Below, piece by piece: positions 30,222 through 30,437 of a DNA stretch of 30,437 bases. Made by a program: the position numbers and the translations under genes. Source of the stretch: a virus; the IMG/VR virus record IMGVR_UViG_3300036828_000831, positions 1 to 30,437 of that record; one strand, 5' to 3'. The notes beneath the pieces are model-generated. The model was not told where the DNA came from and made no database searches. It saw only the letters and a list, made by a program, of their open reading frames with translations. Each line of letters starts with the position of its first letter. The first letter of the stretch is position 1.

Positions 30222-30437
30222 TCATTTACCGCTTACTCGAGACGCCCACCAGCGGTCGAAGTCCGCCAGATCGCAGCCTACCTTGGCTGGCGCCACCACT
30301 GCCGGAGGCTGCTCGGAAACATGCATGAAAGTTACCGCCGCCGGGTACACTTGATCAGAGTTATCGACGTACGTAAACGCAGCACCGCAAACGATCATCA
30401 AAATGCCCCAAAACCAAAACATACCGAGCTGGACCAT
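30222..30437 (-). CDS. Small membrane-anchored protein (5' end at window edge)
   Basis: Seventy-one residues are visible from an ATG at the very edge of the window (30437); the true start could lie further out. The N-terminus has a hydrophobic helix (FWFWGILMIVCGAAFTYV) followed by a short polar tail ending in DLADFDRWWASRVSGK. It looks like a single-pass membrane protein. I do not recognise it. Its TGA lies immediately before the 31-aa ORF on the same strand. Confidence 0.55.
   Translation of the reverse strand: MVQLGMFWFWGILMIVCGAAFTYVDNSDQVYPAAVTFMHVSEQPPAVVAPAKVGCDLADFDRWWASRVSGK

Noticed and set aside
1-30437. CRISPR array or tRNA genes
   Set aside because: No regularly spaced identical repeats and no tRNA-like folds were seen anywhere; the repeats present are coding or paired inverted arms.

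Overview
The window looks like part of a siphophage or prophage genome from an alphaproteobacterial (Rhizobiales/Bradyrhizobium-like) background. This is inferred from the GC-rich composition, the style of the proteins, and small phage proteins whose look I know from that group; no search could be run. Late structural genes run on the + strand from about 158 to 27077. A convergent minus-strand block (27317 to 30437) holds genes of early/DNA-metabolism type.

Layout. Positions 1-130 carry stacked terminator-like hairpins that separate an upstream transcription unit from the tail module. Then come: a 492-aa tail tube protein; a four-gene cluster of small membrane and membrane/coiled-coil proteins with overlapping stop/start codons; the two tail assembly chaperone frames, joined by a canonical A AAA AAC -1 slippery site; a small Cys-rich protein; a reverse-strand small exported protein with a palindrome in its upstream region; a 2512-aa tape measure protein with an internal lytic-transglycosylase-like segment; and two tail-tip proteins with an AT-rich, foreign-looking islet between them.

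Positions 14975-27077 form an unusual receptor-binding/fibre region. Five of its proteins begin with textbook Sec signal peptides ending in A-X-A (at 14975, 15627, 17102, 18738 and 23145). Phage tail parts are normally assembled in the cytoplasm, so this is the most striking feature of the window. The signal-bearing proteins are cysteine-rich and include beta-helix tailspike-like and possible carbohydrate-active proteins. Between them lie three paralogous copies of a short module ending in DW(I/V)TVP. Two of these directly precede exported proteins that share a second conserved module (VRPPFPLN). The arrangement reads as a duplicated, recombining cassette with the coding junctions conserved at the DNA level. 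One fibre gene also appears to be split by an Ala/Ser/Thr-rich repeat insertion.

The minus-strand block encodes a small membrane protein, a 31-codon ORF, a Cys-rich 98-aa protein, a 340-aa protein of a phage family that may be a recombination annealase, and an orphan beta-class DNA methyltransferase. The methyltransferase has a clear promoter (TTGACT-N17-GATATT) and is bracketed by 47-bp imperfect inverted repeats. No integrase, lysis cassette, tRNA or CRISPR array was seen.
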